In this document: positions 23,015 through 29,362 of the stretch, piece after piece
How the letters are laid out: each line of letters opens with the position of its first letter
Position numbering within the stretch: the first letter of the stretch is position 1
DNA from: CAVTHK01 sp964552235
GTDB taxonomy: Bacteria; Spirochaetota; Spirochaetia; SZUA-6; CAVTHK01
NCBI GenBank assembly: GCA_964552235.1
Contig: CAZKGO010000061.1
Coordinates: 1 to 29,362 of the forward strand
Reading direction: 5' to 3'
DNA: 29,362 nucleotides
The notes under the pieces: generated by a model
Seen by the model: only the letters and a program-made list of their open reading frames with translations
Databases searched by the model: none
What the model was told of the DNA's origin: nothing
Translations under genes and position numbers: made by a program

Positions 23015-25759
23015 ATGGAACCGCTGACTGTTGACGCAGTAAAGAACAAGGTCGCCCGCTCGCCCGTGGTCTACTCGCGAGGGGAGAGCATCTTCTTCCT
23101 GGGCAACTACCGGCTCGAGAGCGAAGACGCCGAAAAGGGCGAGTACTCCTATTCGATCGACGGCACCTACGGCGACTACACGGTCTCGATCTCGCTCAAA
23201 GGCGACCGGGTCAAGGCGCAGTGCACCTGCCCCTACCCGTACGGAGGCTGCAAGCACATCGTCGCAGCCTGCCTCGACATCGCCCACAGGCAGGCGCGCG
23301 CCCAGGGCAAGGGCGGCCCCTCGCCGGCCGCGCCGGGCTACCTCACGCCCGAGGAGATCCGCGAGCTGGCGCTCGAGGGCCGCAGGGAGCGCGCCCGCAA
23401 GGAGGCGATGAAGCTGGTGCGGGGCGAAACCTTCAAGGGACCGCACACCGTCACGACGCCAGGCGGCGCCCGCTACACCGTCACGGTCTACTCGCCCGCC
23501 GAGCAGACGGGCCACTGCACCTGCCCGGACTTCGCCACCAACCACCTGGAGACCTGCAAGCACCTCATCTTTGCCTGCGAACAGCTTGCCGGCGACCGCG
23601 AGATGGCCGAGCAGGCCGCGCGCGAGACCTTTCCCTTTATCCACGTCACCTGGAGCTCGCGCCTGCAGGCCCCGGTCTGCCACTACGAGAAGATCGATGA
23701 GCCGGCCTTGCGGGCCACGATGCAGGACCTGTTCAACGAGAAAGGCGTCTACGTCAAGAGCTCCCTCACGCCGCTCTACAAGCTGTACAGCGCCGCGGGG
23801 GACGGCGATGCCGTGCGCTTCGACGAGCATCTGCTCGAGCGGATGGAGGAGGTGCTGTACCGCAGGGAGATGGCCCGGCTCGAGCGGCAGTACAAGCCCG
23901 ACTATTCGTTCCTGCGCGCACGCCTGTATCCCTACCAGGAGCAGGGCGTGAGGTTCGCGACGTTCCGCAAGGCGGCGATCATCGCCGACGAGATGGGCCT
24001 GGGAAAGACCCTGCAGGCGATCGCCGTGGCCGTGCTCAAGAGCCGGATCTTCGGCTTCGAAAAGGTGCTGGTGGTCTCGCCGGCCTCGCTCAAGGACCAG
24101 TGGAAGCGCGAGATCGAGAAGTTCACCTCGCAGCCGGCCGTGATCATCGCCGGCGGCAGAAAGCGGCGCCAGGAGCTCTACGCCTCCAACGGCACGCTGT
24201 TCAAGATCACCAACTACGAGGCCGTGCTGCGCGACGTGCTGGCGATCGCCCGCTGGCGCCCCGACCTGGTGATCCTCGACGAGGCGCAGCGCATCAAGAA
24301 CTTTGAGTCCAAGACCCATCGGGCGCTCCTCTCGATCCCCCGCAATCACTCGCTTGTGATCACCGGCACGCCGCTGGAGAACAAGCTCGAGGACCTCTAC
24401 AGCGTCGTGCAGTTCTCCGACCGCACGCTGCTTACGCCCCTGTGGGCCTTCGCGGCCAACCACCTCAACATGAGCCGCGACGGCAGGCACAGGGTCCTCG
24501 GCTACCGCAACCTCCAGGTCGTGCACGACAAGCTCAAGGAGCTGGTGATCCGCCGCACCAAGGAGGAGGTGTTCGACTCGCTGCCGGACCTGATCGAGAA
24601 CAACTACTACCTCGACCTGTCGGACGAGCAGAGCCAGATCCACCAGGGCTACCTATCGACGCTCTTCACGATCCTCAACAAGAAGGTGATCACCCCGATC
24701 GACGTCAAGCGCATCCAGCAGGCGCTGCTGAGTATGCGCATGGTGTGCGACTCGACCTTTCTCATCGACCGCGAGACCAACATCTCGCCCAAGCTCGTGG
24801 AGCTGGCGGCGATCCTCAAGGACCTGGTGGTCTCCAGCAGGCGAAAGGTGATCATCTTCACCGAGTGGACCACCATGACCTATCTGATCGGAAAGGTGCT
24901 CTCCGAGATGGGCATCGCCTTCGTGGAGTTCACAGGGCGGGTTCCGGCCGCCAAGCGGCCCCTGCTCATCGACCGGTTCCACTCGGACCCCGACTGCATG
25001 GTGTTCCTGTCCACCGACGCCGGAGGCGTGGGCCTGAACCTGCAGAACGCCGACTGCATCGTCAACTTCGAGCTGCCCTGGAACCCGGCCCGGCTCAATC
25101 AGCGCATCGGCCGCGTGAACCGCCTGGGACAGAAGAGCTCCAAGATCAACGTCGTCAACCTCGTGAGCAAGGGCTCGATCGAGGAAAAGGTGCTGGCCGG
25201 CATCCAGCTCAAGCAGGAGCTGTTCGACGCCGTCCTCGAAGGCGGCACCGACGAGATCGACCTGAGCCAGGAAAAGAGAACGAAGCTCATCAACCAGGTG
25301 CGCGCTCTCCTCGGCGAGGAGCCGCTCGTGGCCCAGCGCGAGTCCGCGCCTGCTCCGGAGCTCGACGAGCAGACGCCCCACTACCTGAACCCGAAGGTAC
25401 TCGCCGAGACGGAGTCGGAGGTCGACGTGGCCGCCGAGGAGCCCGGCGAGGAGACCGTCGCGGGGGACGGCGCGGCGGCGGCGCAGGCGGCGGCGGCCGC
25501 CGCCCCGCCCCCGGGTGCCGCCGGGCAGCCGGACGCCGCGGCGCAGCAGGGCGCCTTTGCGCACCCGGGAGCCGCGGCGCAGCAGGCGCCCGATCCCGAG
25601 CAGATCGAGAGCGTGCTCAACCAGGGCCTCGCCTTTCTCAGCTCCCTCTCCCAGATGGCCACGGGAAGGCCCCTGGTCGGCGACAGCAGCAAGAAGGCCA
25701 TCGAGATCGATCGCGAGACCGGGGAGGTGGTGATGCGCTTCAAGCTGCCGGGATTCTAG
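23015..25759 (+). CDS. SNF2-family helicase with two SWIM zinc fingers
   Basis: This 914-residue superfamily 2 ATPase of the Snf2/RapA type has two SWIM zinc fingers at its N terminus. They are C70-x-C72-x6-C79-x-H81 and C168-x-C170-x10-C181-x-H183. Helicase motifs follow in order: DEMGLGKT (325-332), VVSPASLKDQWKRE, LDEAQRIKNF (421-430), VITGTPLENKLEDLY, IIFTEWTTM, LSTDAGGVGLNLQ and QRIGRVNRLGQ (696-706). An Ala/Pro/Gln-rich linker (about 810-865) leads to a short conserved tail ending RFKLPGF. Such proteins move along DNA and remodel DNA-bound complexes. The 3' end is duplicated downstream of the AbiE operon (27619-27725). Confidence 0.93.
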   Translation: MEPLTVDAVKNKVARSPVVYSRGESIFFLGNYRLESEDAEKGEYSYSIDGTYGDYTVSISLKGDRVKAQCTCPYPYGGCKHIVAACLDIAHRQARAQGKGGPSPAAPGYLTPEEIRELALEGRRERARKEAMKLVRGETFKGPHTVTTPGGARYTVTVYSPAEQTGHCTCPDFATNHLETCKHLIFACEQLAGDREMAEQAARETFPFIHVTWSSRLQAPVCHYEKIDEPALRATMQDLFNEKGVYVKSSLTPLYKLYSAAGDGDAVRFDEHLLERMEEVLYRREMARLERQYKPDYSFLRARLYPYQEQGVRFATFRKAAIIADEMGLGKTLQAIAVAVLKSRIFGFEKVLVVSPASLKDQWKREIEKFTSQPAVIIAGGRKRRQELYASNGTLFKITNYEAVLRDVLAIARWRPDLVILDEAQRIKNFESKTHRALLSIPRNHSLVITGTPLENKLEDLYSVVQFSDRTLLTPLWAFAANHLNMSRDGRHRVLGYRNLQVVHDKLKELVIRRTKEEVFDSLPDLIENNYYLDLSDEQSQIHQGYLSTLFTILNKKVITPIDVKRIQQALLSMRMVCDSTFLIDRETNISPKLVELAAILKDLVVSSRRKVIIFTEWTTMTYLIGKVLSEMGIAFVEFTGRVPAAKRPLLIDRFHSDPDCMVFLSTDAGGVGLNLQNADCIVNFELPWNPARLNQRIGRVNRLGQKSSKINVVNLVSKGSIEEKVLAGIQLKQELFDAVLEGGTDEIDLSQEKRTKLINQVRALLGEEPLVAQRESAPAPELDEQTPHYLNPKVLAETESEVDVAAEEPGEETVAGDGAAAAQAAAAAAPPPGAAGQPDAAAQQGAFAHPGAAAQQAPDPEQIESVLNQGLAFLSSLSQMATGRPLVGDSSKKAIEIDRETGEVVMRFKLPGF

Positions 25760-25763
25760 GGGC
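25657..25763 (+). repeat. Left copy of a 107-base direct repeat (3' end of the helicase gene)
   Basis: This is the end of the helicase gene, from GGCCACGGGA through the stop codon to TAGGGGC. It matches 27619-27725 without gaps at 96 of 107 positions. The left copy supplies the C terminus of the current helicase. The AbiE operon, including its promoter, fills the interval between the two copies. Confidence 0.93.
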
Positions 25764-25811
25764 GCAGCATTCGGCCGTGGTATGACTGTCTTGCGGTCTG
25801 TAGATCTCGTT

Positions 25812-25850
25812 TGGTGAACCTTTGATATTCTCCAAGGTTTGCCATACAAT
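25812..25850 (+). promoter_or_regulatory. Promoter and inverted-repeat operator of the second AbiE operon
   Basis: TTGATA (25822-25827) and TACAAT (25845-25850) have a 17-base spacer in a locally AT-rich stretch. TGGTGAACCTT (25812-25822) and AAGGTTTGCCA (25834-25844) form an inverted repeat with 9 of 11 pairs, spanning the region from the -35 to the edge of the -10. This fits the known autorepression by AbiEi. Transcription would start near 25857. Confidence 0.7.
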
Positions 25851-25880
25851 AGCGAAGCATGGATTTCGTAGACTGCGGTA

Positions 25881-25905
25881 GGCGAAGCTTGGAGATTCGC
25901 CAATG
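25881..25905 (+). promoter_or_regulatory. Hairpin around the abiEi ribosome binding site
   Basis: GGCGAA (25881-25886) pairs with TTCGCC (25896-25901). The 9-base loop contains GGAG (25891-25894), the only candidate Shine-Dalgarno sequence for ATG 25903. The hairpin could limit initiation or present the site in its loop. Confidence 0.45.
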
Positions 25906-26733
25906 AACGCCGGACGGAATCTAAAGAGGTCCCAGGTCGGTATCGAACTGGTTCGGCTTCTCGCCACCGAGGGGGACCGGGTCTTCTCGACGAGTCGGGC
26001 CCGGGAGCTCGGCCCTCGGGTCGGCCTCAAGGACGCCTACCTCTGGGAGGCCCTCTATCATCTTCGGCGGAACGGCTGGATCGTCGCGCTCCGACGCGGT
26101 CTCTACGCTCTGTGCTCCGCGGTACCCGGCGTCACGCCCACCCACGAGTTCGAGATCGCGATGGCGCTTGTCGAGCCGGGGGCCATCTCACACTGGTCCG
26201 CCATGCACCACCACGGCCTGACGGAGCAGGCCCCGAGAAAGGTGTTCGTCCTCACGACGAACCGAGCGTCGGTTCCCCGGCGGCGGAGGGCTGGGGCCCG
26301 GCAGGTTCGCGACGGCCTTCGCATCGCGGGAACGAGCTACCAGTTCGTCCGTGTGAGACCCGAGCGATTCTTCGGCACGGAGAAGACGTGGGTCGGGGAG
26401 GCCCGAGTGACCATCACCGATCCCGAGCGCACGCTGCTCGACGGCCTCGCCATGCCGCAGTACTGCGGCGACTTCGCGGAGGTGCTCCACGCGTTCGAGG
26501 TACGGGGCGCCGATCTCAACCTCCCGCGAATCATCGAGTACGCGCTCAAGCTCGACGCGGCCACGGCCAAGCGCCTGGGGTGGGTACTCGAGCGCCAGGG
26601 AGTCGACCTCTCGAAGCTCGAACCGCTGGCTGCGCTCCCCATCAAGGGCTACCGCAAGCTCGATCCCACGGGACCGCGCAAGGGACCGTGCAACAGAGCC
26701 TGGATGATCCAGGAGAACCCTCCCGGACGGTGA
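25903..26733 (+). CDS. abiEi: AbiEi-family antitoxin / transcriptional regulator (second AbiE system)
   Basis: This 276-residue antitoxin has an N-terminal winged helix (about 10-70) containing LWEALYHLRRNGWIVALRRG (47-66). The AbiEi C-terminal domain follows, with SHWSAMHHHGLTEQAPRKVF (96-115), VTITDPERTLLDGLAMPQYC and YRKLDPTGPRKG near the end. It is the longer, two-domain form and is only remotely similar to the abiEi at 1033, so the two AbiE systems were acquired independently. The start ATG 25903 has GGAG nine bases upstream. The toxin gene follows after four bases. It probably binds the inverted repeat at 25812-25844. Confidence 0.92.
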   Translation: MNAGRNLKRSQVGIELVRLLATEGDRVFSTSRARELGPRVGLKDAYLWEALYHLRRNGWIVALRRGLYALCSAVPGVTPTHEFEIAMALVEPGAISHWSAMHHHGLTEQAPRKVFVLTTNRASVPRRRRAGARQVRDGLRIAGTSYQFVRVRPERFFGTEKTWVGEARVTITDPERTLLDGLAMPQYCGDFAEVLHAFEVRGADLNLPRIIEYALKLDAATAKRLGWVLERQGVDLSKLEPLAALPIKGYRKLDPTGPRKGPCNRAWMIQENPPGR

Positions 26734-26737
26734 AGGC

Positions 26738-27613
26738 ATGAAGCCGCTTCGCACGCGACTGCTGGGAGCCCGCGCGCACCTCGGTCTCCCCTGGGAGGTC
26801 CTCAAGCGGGACTACGTGCTCACCTGGGTTCTGGCTGCCATCGGGCGGGTCGATTCGCTGCGGGAGACCCTCGTCTTCAAGGGCGGCACGGCGCTCAAGA
26901 AGTGCTACTTCGGCGACTACCGCTTCTCGGAGGACCTGGACTTCTCGGGCCTGCAGGGCGTGCCAACCGGCGGGGCGATGGAGCGCGCCGTCCGCAAGGT
27001 CTGCGATGCCGCGGCGAAGCTGCTGGACGAGTACGCCCCCGTGGAGATCATCTGCGAGCGCTACACCGAGAAGGACCCGCATCCGGGAGGCCAGGAGGCC
27101 TTCACGATTCGTGCGCGCTTGCCCTGGCAGAAGCAGCCGCAGACGCGCGTCGTGATCGAGACGACGGTGGGCGAGAGAATCCTCAAGCGCACCTCGAGGC
27201 GGACCATTCTCCATGAGTACGGCGAGCTGCTCGAGGCGGATGTCCGAGTCTACGCGCTCGAGGAGATCGTCGCGGAGAAGCTGCGCGCGATTCTTCAGCA
27301 CGTCAAGAAACTCGAAGAGCAGGGCTGGACCCGCTCGCGCGCCCGCGACTACTACGACCTCTGGCGCGTGCTGGGAACCTACGGGGACCAGATGGACCTC
27401 TCGGACTTCCCGTACTTCCTACGGGAGAAGTGCGCCATACGGAACGTCGGCTTCGACGGTCCCGAGGACTTCTTTCAGAAGCGCATGCTCGCCTACGTTG
27501 AGAAGACATGGGACCAGTGGCTCGAGCCATTGGTGCCCGCGCTGCCCACCTTCGACACCGTGATCGGGGAGCTGCGACCGCAGGTCGCGTCGCTCGTGCT
27601 CACCGGCCGGTAG
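26738..27613 (+). CDS. abiEii: AbiEii-family nucleotidyltransferase toxin (second AbiE system)
   Basis: This 291-residue nucleotidyltransferase has FKGGTALKKC (47-56), RFSEDLDF (62-69, with D66 and D68), VIETTV (139-144), EKLRAIL (180-186) and RARDYYDLW (201-209). These are the four AbiEii motifs and the conserved late acidic block. It is the toxin of the type IV pair and is intact. Its stop codon lies five bases before the right copy of the helicase 3'-end repeat, so the cassette boundary is very close to the gene. It shares only motifs with the AbiEii at 1730. Confidence 0.93.
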   Translation: MKPLRTRLLGARAHLGLPWEVLKRDYVLTWVLAAIGRVDSLRETLVFKGGTALKKCYFGDYRFSEDLDFSGLQGVPTGGAMERAVRKVCDAAAKLLDEYAPVEIICERYTEKDPHPGGQEAFTIRARLPWQKQPQTRVVIETTVGERILKRTSRRTILHEYGELLEADVRVYALEEIVAEKLRAILQHVKKLEEQGWTRSRARDYYDLWRVLGTYGDQMDLSDFPYFLREKCAIRNVGFDGPEDFFQKRMLAYVEKTWDQWLEPLVPALPTFDTVIGELRPQVASLVLTGR

Positions 27614-27618
27614 GCGGA

Positions 27619-27725
27619 GGCCACGGGATAGCCCCTTGTCGGTGACAGCAGCACGAAGGCCATCGAGATCGATCGCGAGACCGGCGAAGTCGTGCTGCGC
27701 TTCAAGCTGCCGGGTTTTTAGGGGC
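27619..27725 (+). repeat. Right copy of the direct repeat: detached 3' end of a helicase gene
   Basis: This copy is identical to 25657-25763 at 96 of 107 bases without indels. Read in the helicase frame it gives GDSSTKAIEIDRETGEVVLR and then FKLPGF and a stop. An in-frame TAG (27629-27631) replaces the AGG codon, so it is no longer a gene. Seven of the changes within the frame are silent third-position changes and only two replace residues (K to T, M to L), apart from the TAG. This shows that most of the divergence arose while the sequence still coded for protein, probably in a related genome. Confidence 0.9.
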
Positions 27726-27737
27726 ACCGCCCGCCAA

Positions 27738-27790
27738 CGTTCGCCCCAGAAGCGCGCTGAGATCCCTCGCAGCGCAACCTCGAGCCGTCG
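27738..27790 (-). pseudogene. Remnant of the glycosyltransferase 3' end
   Basis: On the minus strand this reads LEVALRGISARFWGER, against LEAALRGILARFWGER in the intact glycosyltransferase at 28796-29362. At the DNA level 27738-27757 is identical to 28836-28855, and 40 of 48 bases match overall. Upstream of LEV the similarity fades. It lies 13 bases beyond the helicase remnant, in convergent orientation. The remaining sequence to 27959 shows nothing that I can identify. Confidence 0.8.
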
Positions 27791-27959
27791 TCTGAGGTCG
27801 GCTTCTGTCGCCGCGATGTGAACGGTTCGGGGCCCCGGTTCGTCGCTGCGAGCTTGGCTTGACCGGAGCTGCGATTTCGCGGCAAGCACGGCCAAGCGAC
27901 GCGGCGTCCCCTGAGCCGCTGCCTGTCGTGTGGCCGGGTACGGCTGCCGATCGCCGCCG

Positions 27960-28346
27960 CTACCAGAGAACGCGGATCGGATACCTTTCCAGATGGCTGT
28001 CTCTGCTCACCAGCGTCAGGTTGTCGCATCGGCACTGGGCCACAAGGAGCCGGTCAAACGGGTCACTGTGCACCGCCGGCAACTCCGCTACCTCCAGCGA
28101 ATGCTCGAGGCGAATCGGCAGAACCTGGAAGTCCACCCTGCGCAGTTGTTCCTGAACGAACTCGCGCGGTCGCTTGCTCAGCGACAGCCTGCCGATCGAG
28201 TATTTGATGGCGATTTCCCACGCAGACACCACGCTGAACATGACCTCGTTGCCGACATCGGCGATCAAAGTCCGCACGGTGTCCGACAGCTCCGCGCTGT
28301 CGGCAACCCACCAAAGGAACGTGCGGGTGTCGAGCAGGTATCTCAC
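27960..28346 (-). CDS. PIN-domain toxin (VapC-like)
   Basis: This 128-residue PIN-domain ribonuclease begins MRYLLDTRTFLWW with D6. It continues with E44 in SAWEIAIK, D95 and D98 in HSDPFDRLLVAQ, and D116 in LVSRDSHLERY. These are the acidic residues that bind magnesium. This subgroup is usually paired with a Phd/YefM antitoxin, as here. The start ATG 28346 overlaps the antitoxin stop by four bases (ATGA). It forms a second cassette between the glycosyltransferase remnant and the intact glycosyltransferase. Confidence 0.93.
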   Translation of the reverse strand: MRYLLDTRTFLWWVADSAELSDTVRTLIADVGNEVMFSVVSAWEIAIKYSIGRLSLSKRPREFVQEQLRRVDFQVLPIRLEHSLEVAELPAVHSDPFDRLLVAQCRCDNLTLVSRDSHLERYPIRVLW

Positions 28347-28582
28347 GGTTCGAAATGTCGCCGCAGTTCATCGGGCAGCGGCGAGTCGAAGTCCTTGGAC
28401 ATATGGACCTGGCCCCGTGCGGTGCCCGCAATCCTTCTGCCGGCGGTCGCCGCTTCGACTGCTGTCAGCCGGGCAACCGGTCGTCCGGCCTTGGCGATGA
28501 TGATCTGTTCGCCTCTCTGGACCCGCTGGATCAGACGCGACAGGTGTGTCTTGGCCTCGTGGATGTTTACCTTCTCTGACAT
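28343..28582 (-). CDS. Phd/YefM-like antitoxin of the PIN toxin
   Basis: This 79-residue antitoxin has the Phd N-terminal fold: NIHEAKTHLSRLIQRVQRGE (6-25), then IIIAKAGRPVARLTAVE (27-43). The C-terminal part, FDSPLPDELRRHFEP, is the short toxin-binding tail usual in partners of PIN toxins. ATG 28582 lies only six bases after the -10 element, without a ribosome binding site, so the message is probably leaderless. Antitoxin first and toxin second is the usual order. Autorepression is inferred from the family. Confidence 0.92.
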   Translation of the reverse strand: MSEKVNIHEAKTHLSRLIQRVQRGEQIIIAKAGRPVARLTAVEAATAGRRIAGTARGQVHMSKDFDSPLPDELRRHFEP

Positions 28583-28588
28583 GACTAA

Positions 28589-28617
28589 ATCATAGACTTG
28601 GTCTTTTCATTAGTTAA
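28589..28617 (-). promoter_or_regulatory. Promoter of the Phd/PIN operon
   Basis: On the minus strand, TTAACT (28617-28612) and TATGAT (28594-28589) have a 17-base spacer within an AT-rich stretch of about 50 bases. The expected transcription start coincides with ATG 28582. The region 28618-28795 up to the glycosyltransferase shows no gene. Confidence 0.7.
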
Positions 28618-28795
28618 CTATGACGTCTCATGAGAGTGGGATCTTGTCTCGTGTCTGGCCCTGCGAGTCCGCAGGACGGCGACAGGCAGCCACCATCGCC
28701 GGGCCAACGCGGTGCGCTCCGCCGTGGCCCTCAATCCGGCTCAATCAAGACCGTGACCACAGGCTCTGGTCCGGCCTGGCCCCCCCTGGACGGCC

Positions 28796-29362
28796 TCACC
28801 GCGACGGCAAGGCCCGTTCTCCATGATCCGCAAGGCGTTCGCCCCAGAAGCGCGCGAGAATCCCGCGCAGCGCCGCCTCCAGCACACCGTAGGAGTAGTG
28901 CTTGAGGCAGAGGCGGTAGTTGTGCTCCGCCATCGCAGGCACCCGCTCGGGATGCAGCAGCAGGTCGCGCGCGTCGGCCACCGTCTGCTCCGAGACGAAG
29001 TCGTCCATCTCCAGCACCCGGAAGCCCTTGGGCTTGATGTCGTAGAAGTAGATCGAGTAGTTGTTGACCAGGATCGGGCGGCGAAAGTAGATCGCCTCCA
29101 GAAAGGCGTTGCCGAAGCCCTCGGACAGCGACGGATAGGTCACGAGATCCGCGTGGGGGTAGATATCGCTCAGCGCGTAGATCTTGCGCCCCTCCGGCGT
29201 TCGGCCCCTGCGCTCGCCCATGATCTTCTGGATGAACAGCGCCTTGATCCCGAGCAGCTTCGCGTAGTCGCGCACGCGCTGCTCGTACTCGAAGCCTTCG
29301 TCGCCGGAGGCGTGCGAGATCACCAGCGTCGCCGGCAGCTGCAGGCGCGAGACCAGCTCGAT
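28796..29362 (-). CDS. GT4-like glycosyltransferase, C-terminal part (cut by the window end)
   Basis: The last 188 residues of a GT-B-fold glycosyltransferase are in the window. The frame continues past position 29362, so the GTG at 29323 is internal and not a start. The sugar-nucleotide binding region reads ADLVTYPSLSEGFGNAFLEA and then IYFRRPILVNNYSIYF, including the E-x7-E type motif of family 4 enzymes. A closing amphipathic segment, LEAALRGILARFWGER, ends the protein. Sucrose-synthase-like and mannosylglucosylglycerate-type enzymes share this style, but donor and acceptor cannot be read. The gene is convergent with the helicase. Confidence 0.88.
   Translation of the reverse strand: MELVSRLQLPATLVISHASGDEGFEYEQRVRDYAKLLGIKALFIQKIMGERRGRTPEGRKIYALSDIYPHADLVTYPSLSEGFGNAFLEAIYFRRPILVNNYSIYFYDIKPKGFRVLEMDDFVSEQTVADARDLLLHPERVPAMAEHNYRLCLKHYSYGVLEAALRGILARFWGERLADHGERALPSR

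Noticed and set aside
23015..25759. Helicase as part of a DISARM or similar multi-gene defence system
   Set aside because: No methyltransferase, phospholipase D or DUF1998 partner is present. The only neighbour on the strand is a creatininase-family gene.
22901..25903. Long minus-strand frames across the helicase gene
   Set aside because: They mirror the helicase codons, are rich in H, V, R and D, and contain no motifs. The plus strand has the complete SNF2 motif set.
25764..27618. AbiE cassette as a classical transposon or IS
   Set aside because: No terminal inverted repeats, target-site duplication of usual size or recombinase gene is seen. The flanking repeat is a gene end, which points to another mechanism.

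Overview
The window is a GC-rich bacterial chromosome segment with no rRNA, tRNA, CRISPR array or recognisable transposase gene. The best guess is an uncultured member of the Spirochaetota. The two solute-binding proteins have the LFAAGGTE-like signal-peptide ends and the LplABC-type transporter style that are common in that phylum, and the cluster has no transporter ATPase of its own. This assignment is an inference, not a proof.

Layout. (1) Positions 1-6400 are an island of toxin-antitoxin and abortive-infection modules. It holds a MNT/HEPN pair (126-960, +), an AbiEi/AbiEii pair (about 1033-2593, +), a third MNT gene with a truncated hepT (2610-3018, -), a second MNT/HEPN pair paralogous to the first (4363-5221, -), a RelE-like toxin with a Phd-like antitoxin (5392-6005, -) and the C-terminal remnant of a HigA antitoxin (about 6208-6399, +). 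A UroD-family gene (3228-4319, -) sits inside this island and looks cut off from the metabolic cluster. (2) Positions 6435-22071 are a long minus-strand cluster. In transcription order it encodes a DesK-type histidine kinase, a NarL-type response regulator, two LplB/LplC-type permeases, a UroD-family protein, a sulfatase, two tandem paralogous solute-binding proteins, two more sulfatases, another UroD-family protein and a fourth sulfatase. (3) Positions 22180-25759 (+) hold a creatininase-family amidohydrolase and a SNF2 helicase with two SWIM zinc fingers. (4) Positions 25760-28620 form a second island, with AbiEi/AbiEii and a PIN/Phd pair. (5) A GT4-like glycosyltransferase (-) runs off the right end.

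How it fits together. The metabolic cluster looks like an uptake-then-desulfate system. The binding proteins and permeases would import a sulfated, probably carbohydrate, ligand. Four Cys-type sulfatases without signal peptides would remove sulfate in the cytoplasm. The UroD-family proteins, translationally coupled to sulfatases, have an unknown role that may be methyl transfer. The window has no sulfatase-maturing enzyme, glycoside hydrolase or transporter ATPase.

The most striking structural signal is in the second island. The last 107 bases around the helicase stop codon (25657-25763) recur at 27619-27725 with 96 of 107 identical and mainly synonymous changes, so the AbiE operon is exactly bracketed. 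Just beyond the second copy lies a remnant of the 3' end of the glycosyltransferase gene, and then the PIN/Phd module before the intact glycosyltransferase. The convergent helicase/glycosyltransferase junction therefore seems to have received at least two defence or TA cassettes. A second recurrent signal is a set of sigma70-like promoters whose -10 element lies only 6-9 bases before the start codon, which implies leaderless transcripts.
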